From NCBI RefSeq assembly GCF_002813325.1, contig NZ_PHUG01000001.1, forward strand, positions 2,046,001-2,110,000: a DNA stretch of 64,000 nt, written 5' to 3'. This DNA comes from Janthinobacterium sp. 64 (lineage in GTDB: Bacteria; Pseudomonadota; Gammaproteobacteria; Burkholderiales; Burkholderiaceae_D). The position numbers and the translations under genes are program-made. Of the stretch, positions 29,900-38,693 are shown piece by piece. Under the pieces are notes generated by a model, which saw nothing but the letters and a program-made list of their open reading frames with translations, did no database searches and was not told the DNA's origin. Positions within the stretch are counted from its first letter, which is position 1, and each line of letters opens with the position of its first letter.

Positions 29900-31345
29900 C
29901 TATTCTTCCTGCCCGCGCGCATTGAGCAGGTCGGCCAGGCTGCGCGGCGCCGGTTTTAAAGGCTTGCGGTGCTGCGTCCAGCCCAGTTGCGCGCGCGGCG
30001 TCAGCAGCCGCAGCCGCGTGGCGGCCCAGCGGAACAAACGGTAGCTGGCAGGGCGCGCAAAGGCGCCGCTCCAGAAGCGCCAGATCAGGCTTTCGCCGCG
30101 ACTGAACCTGGCGCCCTGGCCGCGCAACGGATGCGTCACTTCCTCATGCGGATTGCGGTTGGCCTCCGTGCGCAGGCGCACCAGCAGTTGCGGAATCGGG
30201 ATGCGCACGGGGCATACCTCGCCGCAGGCGCCGCACAGGCTCGACGCCGTGGCCAGGTCGGCCGTCGCGTCCAGCCCCAGCAAGTGGGGCGAGATGATCT
30301 TGCCGATCGGCCCCGGATACGTGGTGCCGTACGCGTGGCCGCCGATGCGCGTGTAGACGGGACAGTGGTTCATGCAGGCGCCGCAGCGTATGCATTGCAG
30401 GGTGGCGCGCAACTGCTCGTCCGCATAGGCCTGGCTGCGGCCGTTATCGAGCAAGACCAGGTGCACTTCGCGCGGCCCATCTTTTTCACCTGCGCGGCGC
30501 GGGCCGGAAATCAGGTTGAAATACGTGGTGATGGCTTGCCCCGTCGCCGAGCGCGTCAAGAGACTCGCCAGCGGCACGATGTGTTCGAGCTTGGCCACCA
30601 CCTTTTCCATGCCCATGATGGCGATGTGCACCTCCGGCACGGACGTGGTCAGGCGGCCATTGCCCTCGTTTTCCACCAGCCACAGGGTGCCCGTGTCGGC
30701 CGCCGCGAAGTTCACCCCCGACAGGCCGATGTCGGCGTCGACGAAGGCCTGGCGCAGGGCGCGCCGGCCCGTCTGGATCAGGCTATCGACATCTTCCGTG
30801 TAGGGCGCGTCGGGAATGTGCTCGGCGAACAGGCCGGCGATGTCGGCCTTGGTCTTGTGTATGGCCGGCATGACGATGTGCGACGGCTTTTCGCCGGCCA
30901 GCTGCACGATGTACTCGCCCATGTCCGACTCCAGGCAGGTCATGCCGCGCGCTTCCAGGTAGTGATTGAGCTCGATTTCCTCGCTGGCCATCGACTTGCC
31001 CTTGATGAAGCGCGTCGCCTGGTTGCGCTGCGCAATGGCGTGGATGATGGCGTTGGCCTGCTCGCCATCCTCGGCCCAGTGCACCTGCACACCGGCCGCC
31101 GTCAGCTTGTCTTCCAGCTGCACCAGCAGGTCGGGCAGGCGCGCCAGCGCGTGCCGGCGCACGGCTTCGCCGATGTCGCGCAGGCGTTCCAGCTCGTCGC
31201 CGTCGGGGAACTGGGCGCTGCGCTTATCCTGTAAAAAATCCATGGCGCCGCGAAAGCTCTGGCGCAGCTTCGGGTCGTCCAGCGCGGCGCGGGCACGCGC
31301 ATGGAAGTCGGCCGGTTTGACGAATTGCAGGGGCTTGGCGTTCAT
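29900..31345 (-). CDS. lutB: L-lactate oxidation iron-sulfur protein LutB (LldF)
   Basis: A 481-residue LutB/LldF protein, part of the LutABC complex that oxidises L-lactate to pyruvate. The N-terminal LUD domain (about residues 60-300) contains GKSMASEEIELNHYLEARGM and NEGNGRLTTSVPEVHIA; two [4Fe-4S] motifs follow, CIRCGACMNHCPVY and CGACGEVCPVRIP. The ATG overlaps the lutC stop by four bases (ATGA), showing translational coupling. The C-terminal ~80 residues are basic and Trp-rich, as usual. Confidence 0.94.
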   Translation of the reverse strand: MNAKPLQFVKPADFHARARAALDDPKLRQSFRGAMDFLQDKRSAQFPDGDELERLRDIGEAVRRHALARLPDLLVQLEDKLTAAGVQVHWAEDGEQANAIIHAIAQRNQATRFIKGKSMASEEIELNHYLEARGMTCLESDMGEYIVQLAGEKPSHIVMPAIHKTKADIAGLFAEHIPDAPYTEDVDSLIQTGRRALRQAFVDADIGLSGVNFAAADTGTLWLVENEGNGRLTTSVPEVHIAIMGMEKVVAKLEHIVPLASLLTRSATGQAITTYFNLISGPRRAGEKDGPREVHLVLLDNGRSQAYADEQLRATLQCIRCGACMNHCPVYTRIGGHAYGTTYPGPIGKIISPHLLGLDATADLATASSLCGACGEVCPVRIPIPQLLVRLRTEANRNPHEEVTHPLRGQGARFSRGESLIWRFWSGAFARPASYRLFRWAATRLRLLTPRAQLGWTQHRKPLKPAPRSLADLLNARGQEE

Positions 31346-32058
31346 GGCTGGCCTCCTTCATGGGAAGATAAATCATCGATGATCAGCACCCACAGCCAGC
31401 GCGGGCCGTGCGCGCCATAGGCCAGCGTTTGCTGAATATCGGAGGTTTTCGAGGGGCCCGACACCAGCACCAGGTTCGCTGGCATGCCGTCCATCCAGCG
31501 CTCGGCGCGCGCCGCCGCATGCAAGTCCGCGTGCAAGGTGCTGGTATAGACAAGGCAAATGTGCAGCGGTGGCGCCAGGGACACCGTGCGCGGCGTGGCC
31601 GCGTCGGGTGCGATGACCAGGGTGCCCGTGGCGGCGATGCCGGATCGCGCGACGGTGAACCCCGCGTCGACGGTGTCGAACAACTCACCCTTCCACTGCG
31701 CCAGCGGACGCTCAAAGGACAGCGTTTCCACGCCAGCCGGCAAGGCGGCGCGCAAGGCCTGCCCTTCGGCGCTGCCGGCATCGAGCAGCAAACGGCGCAC
31801 GCCGTGTTCACCGAGGCGCTGCGCCAGCAGGGCTGGCCAGGCGTCCACGCCGACGCAATCGACCTGCGCATGCGAGGCGCGCAGGGCTACCTGCATGGCG
31901 TCGAGCTGCTGGCGCGGCGACTGCGGCGCGGCGGCGCGGCGGGCCTGGTAATGGCTGTCGATGGCCGTATCGATGGCCTCCACCGCTTCGGGCGCGGAAG
32001 GCGCGGCGGCGCGCAGCCGTCCCAGCATGCGTTCGCGCGCAGTCAATGCCGCACTCAT
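31342..32058 (-). CDS. lutC: Lactate utilization protein C (LldG)
   Basis: A 238-residue LUD-domain protein, the third LutABC component. VARSGIAATGTLVIAPDA is the conserved core, followed by HICLVYTSTLHADLH and SGPSKTSDIQQTLAYGAHGP at the C-terminus. The ATG at 32056-32058 has GGGAGG six bases upstream; a much longer frame to 32379 runs through lutA and is rejected. It overlaps lutA upstream and lutB downstream by four bases each. The order A-C-B differs from the better-known A-B-C. Confidence 0.93.
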   Translation of the reverse strand: MSAALTARERMLGRLRAAAPSAPEAVEAIDTAIDSHYQARRAAAPQSPRQQLDAMQVALRASHAQVDCVGVDAWPALLAQRLGEHGVRRLLLDAGSAEGQALRAALPAGVETLSFERPLAQWKGELFDTVDAGFTVARSGIAATGTLVIAPDAATPRTVSLAPPLHICLVYTSTLHADLHAAARAERWMDGMPANLVLVSGPSKTSDIQQTLAYGAHGPRWLWVLIIDDLSSHEGGQP

Positions 32059-32846
32059 GCCGCGCCTCCCGTGCGGCGCCACAAAAAGCTGGCCATGTGC
32101 TCGACGGGCAGCGGCGCACCCTGGTGCTGCGCGGCGTGGCCGATATTGAGCAGGCAGCCGCAGTCGGCCGAAACGAGGCGATCGCATCCCGTGGCACAGG
32201 CCGAGGCGATCTTGTCGCTGACCATGGCGCCGGAAATATCCGGGTGTTTCAGTGAAAACGTGCCGCCGAAGCCGCAGCATTCCGATTCGCGCTGGTGCTC
32301 GATGCGCGTCACGCCGGGCAAGGCGTCGACCAGGGCCACGCCGTGCAGGCGGGTACCCATTTCGCGGCGCGCGCCGCACGAGGTATGCAGCACCACGCTT
32401 TCATCGGCCTGCGCGGCGGCGCCCATGCCGGCCAGATCGAGCTGCAGCACGCAGACGAGAAATTCGCTCAGTTCATACACGCGTTCGGCCAGTTCCAGCG
32501 CCTTGGGACCGGCGACGGGGTCGTCCTGGAACAGCTGCGGCCAGTGGTGGCGCATCATGCCGGCACAGGAGCCGGACGGCACGATCACGGGCCACGGTTG
32601 CGCAAACAGGTCGAGCTGGGCGCGCGCCACGGCACGCGCCTGCTCCGGGTTGCCGCTGCTGTAGGCAGGCTGGCCGCAGCAGCTCTGGCCGCGCGGATAA
32701 TGCACCAGCAAGCCTTCGCGCTCCAGCAGACGCACCGCGTCGAGCCCAGCCTGCGGCACGAACAGGTCGACCAGGCAGGTGGCGAACAGGTACACCTGGA
32801 GCGGTGCGGGTGGATAGCGGCGCGGCTGGCGCGGGTCTGGCTGCAT
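32055..32846 (-). CDS. lutA: L-lactate oxidation Fe-S oxidoreductase LutA (LldE)
   Basis: A 263-residue protein with two CCG (cysteine-rich) domains that bind Fe-S clusters: VYLFATCLVDLFVP with GQSCCGQPAYSSG, and VLHTSCGARREMG with SECCGFGGTFSLKHP. It would take electrons from lactate in the LutABC complex. The ATG at 32844-32846 follows GGGAGA; a frame extending to 33083 overlaps the divergent regulator and is rejected. It is the first gene of the lactate operon and faces a FadR-family regulator across about 140 bases. Confidence 0.94.
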   Translation of the reverse strand: MQPDPRQPRRYPPAPLQVYLFATCLVDLFVPQAGLDAVRLLEREGLLVHYPRGQSCCGQPAYSSGNPEQARAVARAQLDLFAQPWPVIVPSGSCAGMMRHHWPQLFQDDPVAGPKALELAERVYELSEFLVCVLQLDLAGMGAAAQADESVVLHTSCGARREMGTRLHGVALVDALPGVTRIEHQRESECCGFGGTFSLKHPDISGAMVSDKIASACATGCDRLVSADCGCLLNIGHAAQHQGAPLPVEHMASFLWRRTGGAA

Positions 32847-32949
32847 GAGTGTGTCTCCCCCGGCGCTCTGTGTGTTGCTGCGGCGCCGCTGTGTGTTGTT
32901 AAGAATGACTGCTTCACGCATAATTCCAGCTTCTTCGAGCCACTTCAAA

Positions 32950-32961
32950 TTGCTCGGACCA
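32950..32961. promoter_or_regulatory. Candidate FadR-family operator upstream of lutA and the regulator
   Basis: TTGCTCGGACCA fits the FadR/FCD-type palindrome TGGT-N3-ACCA with one mismatch (TGCT-CGG-ACCA). It lies about 105 bases upstream of lutA and 29 bases before the regulator start, so it could serve both divergent genes. A better match is at 33707-33717. Confidence 0.45.
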
Positions 32962-32989
32962 CTTGAAAACAACAAACGAGACAACAGCG

Positions 32990-33700
32990 ATGGCGACAGG
33001 CATGCAAACGCGGGGCAGGGTCGAAACGGTGATGCGCAGGCTGGAGACGGCCTTGCTGGACGGCAGCTTGCCGGCGGGCGCACAGCTGCCGGCCGAACGC
33101 CTGCTGGCGCTGCAATATGGGGTCTCGCGCAATACCGTGCGCGAAGCGGTGCAGCGGCTGGCGGCGCGCGGGCTGGTGCGCAGCCGGCGCGGCGCCGGCG
33201 TGTTCGTGACGGATCAATTGCGCACCGGCATGGCGTCGCCGTGGAGCCAGCTGGTGGCCGACCACCCCGCCCTGCGCGACGACATCCTGGAATTTCGCCG
33301 CGTGCTGGAAGGGGCGACGGCCTATTTTGCGGCGCAGCGGGCCAGCGCGGACGAGCGCGCGCAAATCATGCAGTTGCTGGTGGAACTGGAGCGCACGCGC
33401 GCGGACGACGACAAGCACGGCGAAGCGCAGGCCGATGCACGGCTGCATGAAGTCATCGCGCAAGCGTCGCACAACACCATGTTTTTACACTTGCACACCA
33501 GCATCATCGGCATGCTGCGCGAACATATCACCCTCAATGGCACGGGCTTGCGCCAGCAGGACGACGCCACCTCGCTGCAACTGCTGTCGCAGCACCGCAC
33601 CTTGTGCGAGGCCATCTGCGCCAGCCAGCCCGAGGAAGCGCGCACGGCCATGCAAAGCCACATCGATTTCGTGCGCACGCGCGTCACCAGCGACGAATAG
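32990..33700 (+). CDS. FadR/FCD-type GntR regulator of the lactate operon (LldR-like)
   Basis: A 236-residue GntR-family regulator with an FCD ligand domain. The winged HTH is at about residues 10-75 (LPAERLLALQYGVSRNTVREAVQRLAARGLV); the FCD metal/ligand-binding pattern is visible in LEFRRVLEGATAYFAA, DARLHEVIAQASHN (Asp and His), and SQHRTLCEAICASQ and MQSHIDFV (His residues). The ATG at 32990 is used; a TTG nine codons upstream is less likely. Divergent position next to lutACB-lldP makes it the likely lactate-responsive regulator, as LldR is in other bacteria. Confidence 0.88.
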   Translation: MATGMQTRGRVETVMRRLETALLDGSLPAGAQLPAERLLALQYGVSRNTVREAVQRLAARGLVRSRRGAGVFVTDQLRTGMASPWSQLVADHPALRDDILEFRRVLEGATAYFAAQRASADERAQIMQLLVELERTRADDDKHGEAQADARLHEVIAQASHNTMFLHLHTSIIGMLREHITLNGTGLRQQDDATSLQLLSQHRTLCEAICASQPEEARTAMQSHIDFVRTRVTSDE

Positions 33701-33705
33701 GGCTA

Positions 33706-33719
33706 CTGGTAGGACCAAT
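33706..33719. promoter_or_regulatory. FadR-family operator-like palindrome upstream of the diguanylate cyclase
   Basis: CTGGTAGGACCAAT contains TGGT-AGG-ACCA, a perfect match to the TGGT-N3-ACCA half-site pattern of FCD-type GntR regulators. It begins six bases after the regulator's stop codon and lies 61-74 bases before the diguanylate cyclase start, so it could place that gene under control of the lactate regulator. The binding is inferred. Confidence 0.5.
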
Positions 33720-33779
33720 CTGGACAGCAGCACATCGGCAGTGGCTACGCGTCATGCCTTGTCGCAGGGCCGGGCCAAA

Positions 33780-34832
33780 ATGAGCTCCCGATACGCCATC
33801 CGACAGGTTTCCATGCCTTTGCACCATGCCACTGACGCTATCCGCAGGCCGGCGCCGCCTTCCTTGCTGGCCCTGCATGCTGGCGCCAGCGCCGTCTTTG
33901 CCGCCGCGCTGTTGCCACCGGCCGGCTGGCCGCTGGCCCTGGCCGGCAGTCTGCTCATCCTGGCCATGCTGGCGCGGACCCTGCGCGCACCGGCCACACA
34001 GCCGGGCCGCAGCGCCTCCGTCAGCGCGCTGCTGGCGCTGGACCTGGTCGTCTTCCTGCTCTGCTATGCGCTGCGCGAAAGCGATGCCGACTGGCATGCG
34101 ACTGCCTTTTGCACCCTGCTCACCGCGCCGTATGCCGGCATCACGCGGCGCATGCCGGGCGGCGCCGGCCTGGCCATCGTGGCCAGCCTGGCCTGGCTGG
34201 GCTTGCAGGATGAGATCCAGGCCAGCAAGGCGGCGACCTTGCTGGTTTTCAATCTGGCCGGCATCTGTGCCTGCCACAGCCAGCAGCGCCTGCACCGCGA
34301 GCACGTGCTGCAGCATGCCGTCCTCAGCGAGCAGGCCGTGCGCGACCACCTGACCGGCTGCTACAACCGCCGTTACCTCGATGAGCACTTGCTGGGCGCC
34401 GAACTGGCCCGCGCAAAACGCCATGACCTGTGCCTGACGGCCATCCTGTGCGACCTCGACCATTTCAAGCGCATCAACGACGCCCACGGCCATGCCGCTG
34501 GCGATGACGTGCTGCGCAACTTTGCCGCCCGGCTCGGCAACGCCACGCGCCATGGCATCGACAGCGTGGTGCGCCACGGCGGCGAGGAGTTCCTGCTGAT
34601 CCTGCCGGAAACGGACCTGGCTGGCGGCGTGCGCCTGGCCGAACGCTTGCGCGCCGGCATGGCGCGGCACATCGGGACGACGGCCAGTTTCGGCGTGGCC
34701 TGCATCGCGTTTGCGCCGGGCAGCCAGGCGTGCGGCCCGGCTGCCCTGGTCGCCGCTGCCGACGGCCTGCTGTACCAGGCCAAGCACGCGGGGCGCAATT
34801 GCGTCAGGGCGGCCATGCTGGAGACCCCGTGA
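33780..34832 (+). CDS. Membrane-bound diguanylate cyclase (GGDEF)
   Basis: About 350 residues. The N-terminal half holds five or six hydrophobic helices (for example LDLVVFLLCYAL, GLAIVASLAWLGLQ, LLVFNLAGICACH), a possible membrane sensor without a recognised family. The C-terminal GGDEF domain (about residues 188-350) begins DHLTGCYNRRYLDEHLL, has CDLDHFKRINDAHGHAAGDD and an active-site GGEEF at residues 267-271, so synthesis of c-di-GMP is expected. The inhibitory RxxD site is not conserved: the position reads HGID. Start uncertain: ATG at 33780 or at 33813, the latter after CAGG. It follows the lactate regulator, with an operator-like palindrome between. Confidence 0.87.
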   Translation: MSSRYAIRQVSMPLHHATDAIRRPAPPSLLALHAGASAVFAAALLPPAGWPLALAGSLLILAMLARTLRAPATQPGRSASVSALLALDLVVFLLCYALRESDADWHATAFCTLLTAPYAGITRRMPGGAGLAIVASLAWLGLQDEIQASKAATLLVFNLAGICACHSQQRLHREHVLQHAVLSEQAVRDHLTGCYNRRYLDEHLLGAELARAKRHDLCLTAILCDLDHFKRINDAHGHAAGDDVLRNFAARLGNATRHGIDSVVRHGGEEFLLILPETDLAGGVRLAERLRAGMARHIGTTASFGVACIAFAPGSQACGPAALVAAADGLLYQAKHAGRNCVRAAMLETP

Positions 34833-34957
34833 TTGTGATAACAAACTGTGCAACAACCCCGCGCGACAACCACGTCAGCCATGGCGCCGCCTGACGACAG
34901 CCCCCAGCGGCGGCAAAAACTGCTACCATCGCGCGCCGCCACTGACTTCACTCTCGC

Positions 34958-35380
34958 ATGACCGTCCTCGCCCATACTCATCCACTGGTACTTCAGCTGG
35001 AAAACGACTTGCTGCCCCTGTTCCGCGCCGCCCTGCCGCCGCTCGCGGCCGCCGCGCCGCAGGTGCTCGCCTCCGTATTCGCCTTTTCCAGCGGTACGGC
35101 CAGCGCTTTCGAGGATTATCATTTCGGCATATCCTGCCTGCTCGCAGACGTGTCCGAAGTGCCCGAGGATGCTCCGGAAGAAGTCGCCCTGCTGGTCAGC
35201 GTCACGGGTCTCGACGCCAGCGCCCGGCTGAGCGCACAGGTCGTCTGGGGCCAGCCATCGGGCCGCGTGGAAGCGCACGCCGAGCTGGATGCTGGCGACC
35301 TGCCTGCCCTGCATGCGGCCCTGCCCGGCCTGCTGGCCAGCTTGCAACAGGCAGCCAGCCGCGGCGCACCCGCCATATGA
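34958..35380 (+). CDS. Hypothetical protein
   Basis: A 140-residue acidic, Ala/Leu-rich protein that I do not recognise. No signal peptide, membrane helix or known motif is visible; segments such as LENDLLPLFRAALPPLAAAA and LHAALPGLLASLQQAA suggest amphipathic helices around a central beta region (SAFEDYHFGISCLLADV, EEVALLVSVTG). The ATG at 34958 has no clear Shine-Dalgarno sequence, but codon use matches neighbours. It lies 125 bases after the diguanylate cyclase on the same strand. The gene is likely real; its function is unknown. Confidence 0.6.
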   Translation: MTVLAHTHPLVLQLENDLLPLFRAALPPLAAAAPQVLASVFAFSSGTASAFEDYHFGISCLLADVSEVPEDAPEEVALLVSVTGLDASARLSAQVVWGQPSGRVEAHAELDAGDLPALHAALPGLLASLQQAASRGAPAI

Positions 35381-35436
35381 CAGGCATTAAAAAGTGACAG
35401 GAAACAACAACTTACGCTTTCCTCAGCGCAACTTTG

Positions 35437-35466
35437 TTGACTTCCACTAGCGCTAAGCCCTATCCT
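35437..35466 (+). promoter_or_regulatory. Candidate promoter for the TorF-type gene
   Basis: TTGACT (35437-35442), an 18-base spacer and TATCCT (35461-35466) point toward the outer-membrane protein gene, leaving a leader of about 145 bases. Confidence 0.42.
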
Positions 35467-35617
35467 TTCAGTTACGTTTGGTGAGAATGTGTGCATGTTG
35501 CTGTGAGCATGCAGACGGCGTCGCCTTGCTTGCGCAAAGTCCCCCGCATTTATTTATCGCAACCATCAGGGCAACGCGCCTGGACGGCCGCTGCCTGCAA
35601 ATACGGAGCCGACTGCC

Positions 35618-36403
35618 ATGCCATCGAACCGCAACTTTCCCGGACAAACCTTGCTGGGCTGCGTCTTCCTGCTCGCCGCCCTGCCACTGCAGGCACAGAC
35701 CACGGACAGCACCGCCGTCACCGCCAATGCCAGCCTCACCTCGCAATACATTTCGCGCGGCTTTCGCCAGACCTGGGGTAAGCCGGCCCTGCAAGCGGGG
35801 GCTGACTACGCGCACCCGAGCGGCTGGTCGCTGGGGACGTGGGTGTCCACCGTCAGCGACCGCTATATCCAGGACGCGACCGTCGAATGGGACCTGTATG
35901 GCGGCTACGGCGGCACGGTGGGCGAGCTGGGCTACAGCGTACTGGCGTATTACTACAAGTATCCGGGCGCCGTCTATCGCGCCACAGGCGTCAAGTACGA
36001 CTATGGCGAACTGTCGCTGGGCCTGAGCTACCGCATGCTGTACGCCAAGTACAACCATACCGTCACGCGGGACTTCTTTGGCATCACGCATGCGCGCGGC
36101 ACGGGCTACCTGGACGTGGGCGCAAATGTCGACCTGGGCAATGCCTGGACCTTGAATCTGCACGCCGGCAATGGCCGGGTAGCGGGCACGGGCAACGCCA
36201 TCTGGAACTGGCGCGACGCCAAGGTGGGCGTCACCAGGGTCTTCGATGGAGGCTGGAGCACCAGCGCCGCACTCACGCGCGCCTGGGGCGCCAGCGACGC
36301 CTACGATCACTATACGCTGGGCATCCCGAATGCGGCAGGCCAGTTCGACACCTCGAACCCTGCCGCGACGACCTTCGTGCTGGCCATCAGCAAGACGTTC
36401 TAG
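35618..36403 (+). CDS. TorF-family outer-membrane beta-barrel protein (Gcw_chp type)
   Basis: A 261-residue outer-membrane protein. A signal peptide (about residues 1-26, LLGCVFLLAALPLQAQ) is followed by the family opening ANASLTSQYISRGFRQTWGKPALQ and alternating amphipathic strands; it ends in the aromatic SKTF expected for outer-membrane insertion. The family is described as putative porins of unknown substrate. The ATG at 35618 has GGAG nine bases upstream. The next gene, a chemoreceptor, starts 58 bases downstream, so the pair may be co-expressed. Confidence 0.83.
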   Translation: MPSNRNFPGQTLLGCVFLLAALPLQAQTTDSTAVTANASLTSQYISRGFRQTWGKPALQAGADYAHPSGWSLGTWVSTVSDRYIQDATVEWDLYGGYGGTVGELGYSVLAYYYKYPGAVYRATGVKYDYGELSLGLSYRMLYAKYNHTVTRDFFGITHARGTGYLDVGANVDLGNAWTLNLHAGNGRVAGTGNAIWNWRDAKVGVTRVFDGGWSTSAALTRAWGASDAYDHYTLGIPNAAGQFDTSNPAATTFVLAISKTF

Positions 36404-36460
36404 GCGCGCTACCCGCGACGCCCGGGACACCGATACCTCTCCCCATCTAGGAACAGCCTC

Positions 36461-38533
36461 ATGCAACTCTCACTGAACAGCAAAATCTGCGTCGCCGCCA
36501 CCGCGCTCGCCATCCTCAGCCTGGGCGTCACGGCGGCCGTGATCGGCTACAAGAGCAGCGCCAGCGCCGAGGCAGCCGCACTGGAACTGGCGCGCACGTC
36601 GGCACGCGAAGTGGCGGGCGCCCTGCAGGCACGCATCGCCAGCAACCTGGCCAGCGTGTCCAGCCTGGCCGGCGCCATGCGCGGCACGAAAAGCGCGAAC
36701 CTGCCCCTGCAGCGCGAGCAGATCAATGAACTGACCAAGTCCACCCTGAGCAGTTCGGAAGACTTGCTGGGCGCGGCCGTGACGTGGGAACCGAACGCGC
36801 TCGACGGCAAGGATGCGGAATTTGCCAACCAGAAACCGAACTACGACGCCAGCGGCCGCTTCATGCCCTACTGGACGCGCGGCGCCGGCGGCAAGCTGCA
36901 AGTCGAACCCATCGTCTTCGATCCGAAGCCGGGCGCCAACGACTGGTATGACGTCCCCAAGCGCACCGGCAAAACCTACTTTACGGAACCGTATATCTAC
37001 CCCGTCGACGGCAAGGATGTGCTGATGGCCTCGTTGGTGGCCCCCATCATGATCGATGGCGGATTCAAGGGCACGGCCAGCGCCGACTTCATGCTCACGC
37101 GCCTGGCGAAGATCCTGGCCGGCCTGAAAGTGATCGAGGGCGGCAAGCTGGCCCTGATCTCGAACGGCGGCCTGTACGCCAGCCATCCCGCGCCTGAGCG
37201 GCTGGGCAAGAAGGCCGACGACGTGCCGGCTGCCGGCCTGGACAAGATACGCCAGGGCCAGCCGTATGAATACGAGGATGGCCAGGGCTACATCCATTTG
37301 CTGCAGCCGCTGCAGATCCACCCCGATATCGCGCCGTGGAGCGTGGAACTGAACTTCCCGAAAAGCGTCGCCATCGCCTCGGCGCGCGACCTGATGACCT
37401 ACACCCTGATCGTCGCCCTGCTGTGCGCGGCCGCCACGGCCGGCATTTTGATCCTCGTCGTCAACCAGCTGACGCGCCCCCTGCGCACCCTGGGCCGCAC
37501 CATGACGGACCTGTCCAGTGGCGACGCCGACCTGCGCGTGAAGCTGGAAGTCAAGGGCACCGATGAACTGGCCGTCATCGGCAAGGGCTTCAACGCCTTC
37601 GTGGAAAAGATCCACGCCGTGCTGCTGCAAGTGCAAGCCAGCGCCGACAATGTGGCCCGTGCCAGCGCGGAAATTGCGCAAGGCAATAACGACCTGTCGG
37701 CCCGCACGGAACAGCAAGCCAGTTCGCTGGAAGAAACGGCCGCCTCGGTGGAAGAGCTGACGGGCACGGTGAAGGAAAACGCCGACCATGCGCGCCAGGC
37801 AAATCAACTGGCCGCTTCCGCATCGAGCGTGGCACAGAAGAGCGGCGAAGTGGTCGGCAAGGTCATCGCAACCATGACGTCGATTAACGACTCGTCGAAC
37901 AAGATCGTCGACATCATCAGCGTCATCGATGGCATCGCCTTCCAGACGAATATCCTGGCCCTGAACGCGGCCGTGGAAGCGGCGCGCGCGGGAGAACAGG
38001 GGCGCGGCTTCGCCGTCGTCGCCACGGAAGTGCGCAGCCTGGCGCAACGCTCGGCAGCGGCCGCCAAGGAAATCAAGCTGCTGATCGACGATTCCGTAGG
38101 CAAGGTGGCCGCCGGCAGCAAACTCGTCGATGAAGCGGGCGCCACCATGGAGCAAGTGGTTGACAGCGTGCGCAAGGTCACCGCCATCATGGCCGACATC
38201 AGCGTTGCCACCACCGAGCAAAGCGACGGCATCGCCCAGGTCAACCAGGCGCTGGCGCAGATGGATGGCGTGACGCAGCAAAACGCGGCCCTGGTCGAGG
38301 AAGCGGCGGCCGCCGCCGAAAGCCTGCAAGACCAGGCCAGCCATCTGGCCCAGGTAGTGAGCGTATTCAAGCTGGGCGAGCAGGTGCGCCAGACGGCGCC
38401 GGCAGCAGCAACGCCGCGCGCCGTGACGCCAACAACACCGGCGCCCGCCAAGCGCCTGAGCGTCGCCAAGCCGCAGGCAACGCCGCGCTCACCGGCCAAG
38501 GCAGCGGCCGGCGATGACTGGGAAGAATTTTAA
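36461..38533 (+). CDS. Methyl-accepting chemotaxis protein with dCache sensor
   Basis: A 690-residue transmembrane chemoreceptor. TM1 is at about residues 8-30, a periplasmic double-Cache sensor follows (ATWEP-like [33 protein letters not shown] is its signature region), TM2 is at about 309-333, then HAMP and the signalling domain. The signalling hairpin tip, [20 protein letters not shown], is at about residues 494-514. The C-terminus ends in a linker plus DDWEEF, resembling the CheR/CheB-tethering pentapeptide of high-abundance receptors. dCache domains often sense amino acids or organic acids; the ligand is unknown. Confidence 0.92.
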   Translation: MQLSLNSKICVAATALAILSLGVTAAVIGYKSSASAEAAALELARTSAREVAGALQARIASNLASVSSLAGAMRGTKSANLPLQREQINELTKSTLSSSEDLLGAAVTWEPNALDGKDAEFANQKPNYDASGRFMPYWTRGAGGKLQVEPIVFDPKPGANDWYDVPKRTGKTYFTEPYIYPVDGKDVLMASLVAPIMIDGGFKGTASADFMLTRLAKILAGLKVIEGGKLALISNGGLYASHPAPERLGKKADDVPAAGLDKIRQGQPYEYEDGQGYIHLLQPLQIHPDIAPWSVELNFPKSVAIASARDLMTYTLIVALLCAAATAGILILVVNQLTRPLRTLGRTMTDLSSGDADLRVKLEVKGTDELAVIGKGFNAFVEKIHAVLLQVQASADNVARASAEIAQGNNDLSARTEQQASSLEETAASVEELTGTVKENADHARQANQLAASASSVAQKSGEVVGKVIATMTSINDSSNKIVDIISVIDGIAFQTNILALNAAVEAARAGEQGRGFAVVATEVRSLAQRSAAAAKEIKLLIDDSVGKVAAGSKLVDEAGATMEQVVDSVRKVTAIMADISVATTEQSDGIAQVNQALAQMDGVTQQNAALVEEAAAAAESLQDQASHLAQVVSVFKLGEQVRQTAPAAATPRAVTPTTPAPAKRLSVAKPQATPRSPAKAAAGDDWEEF

Positions 38534-38627
38534 GCGCCATGCACTGAAGGCCGCACTGGGGGCAATGCAAGCAGAATTAAAAACCGCCGCGATAGATTCG
38601 GTGAGAATTTCCCCTTGTCAATACTCC

Positions 38628-38633
38628 TATAAT
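38628..38633 (+). promoter_or_regulatory. -10 box upstream of the small lipoprotein gene
   Basis: A perfect TATAAT lies 32 bases before the ATG at 38666. It supports the upstream ATG, not the TTG at 38694, as the original start of the lipoprotein gene. No convincing -35 was placed. Confidence 0.4.
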
Positions 38634-38693
38634 CGGGCCGCGATTACGGCACGCAGCGCTGCCGGATGAAAAGAACTCTGAATAAAACGACTA

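Noticed and set aside
32059..32379. N-terminal extension of lutC
   Set aside because: It runs through the lutA coding region in another frame; a strong ribosome site precedes the ATG at 32058.
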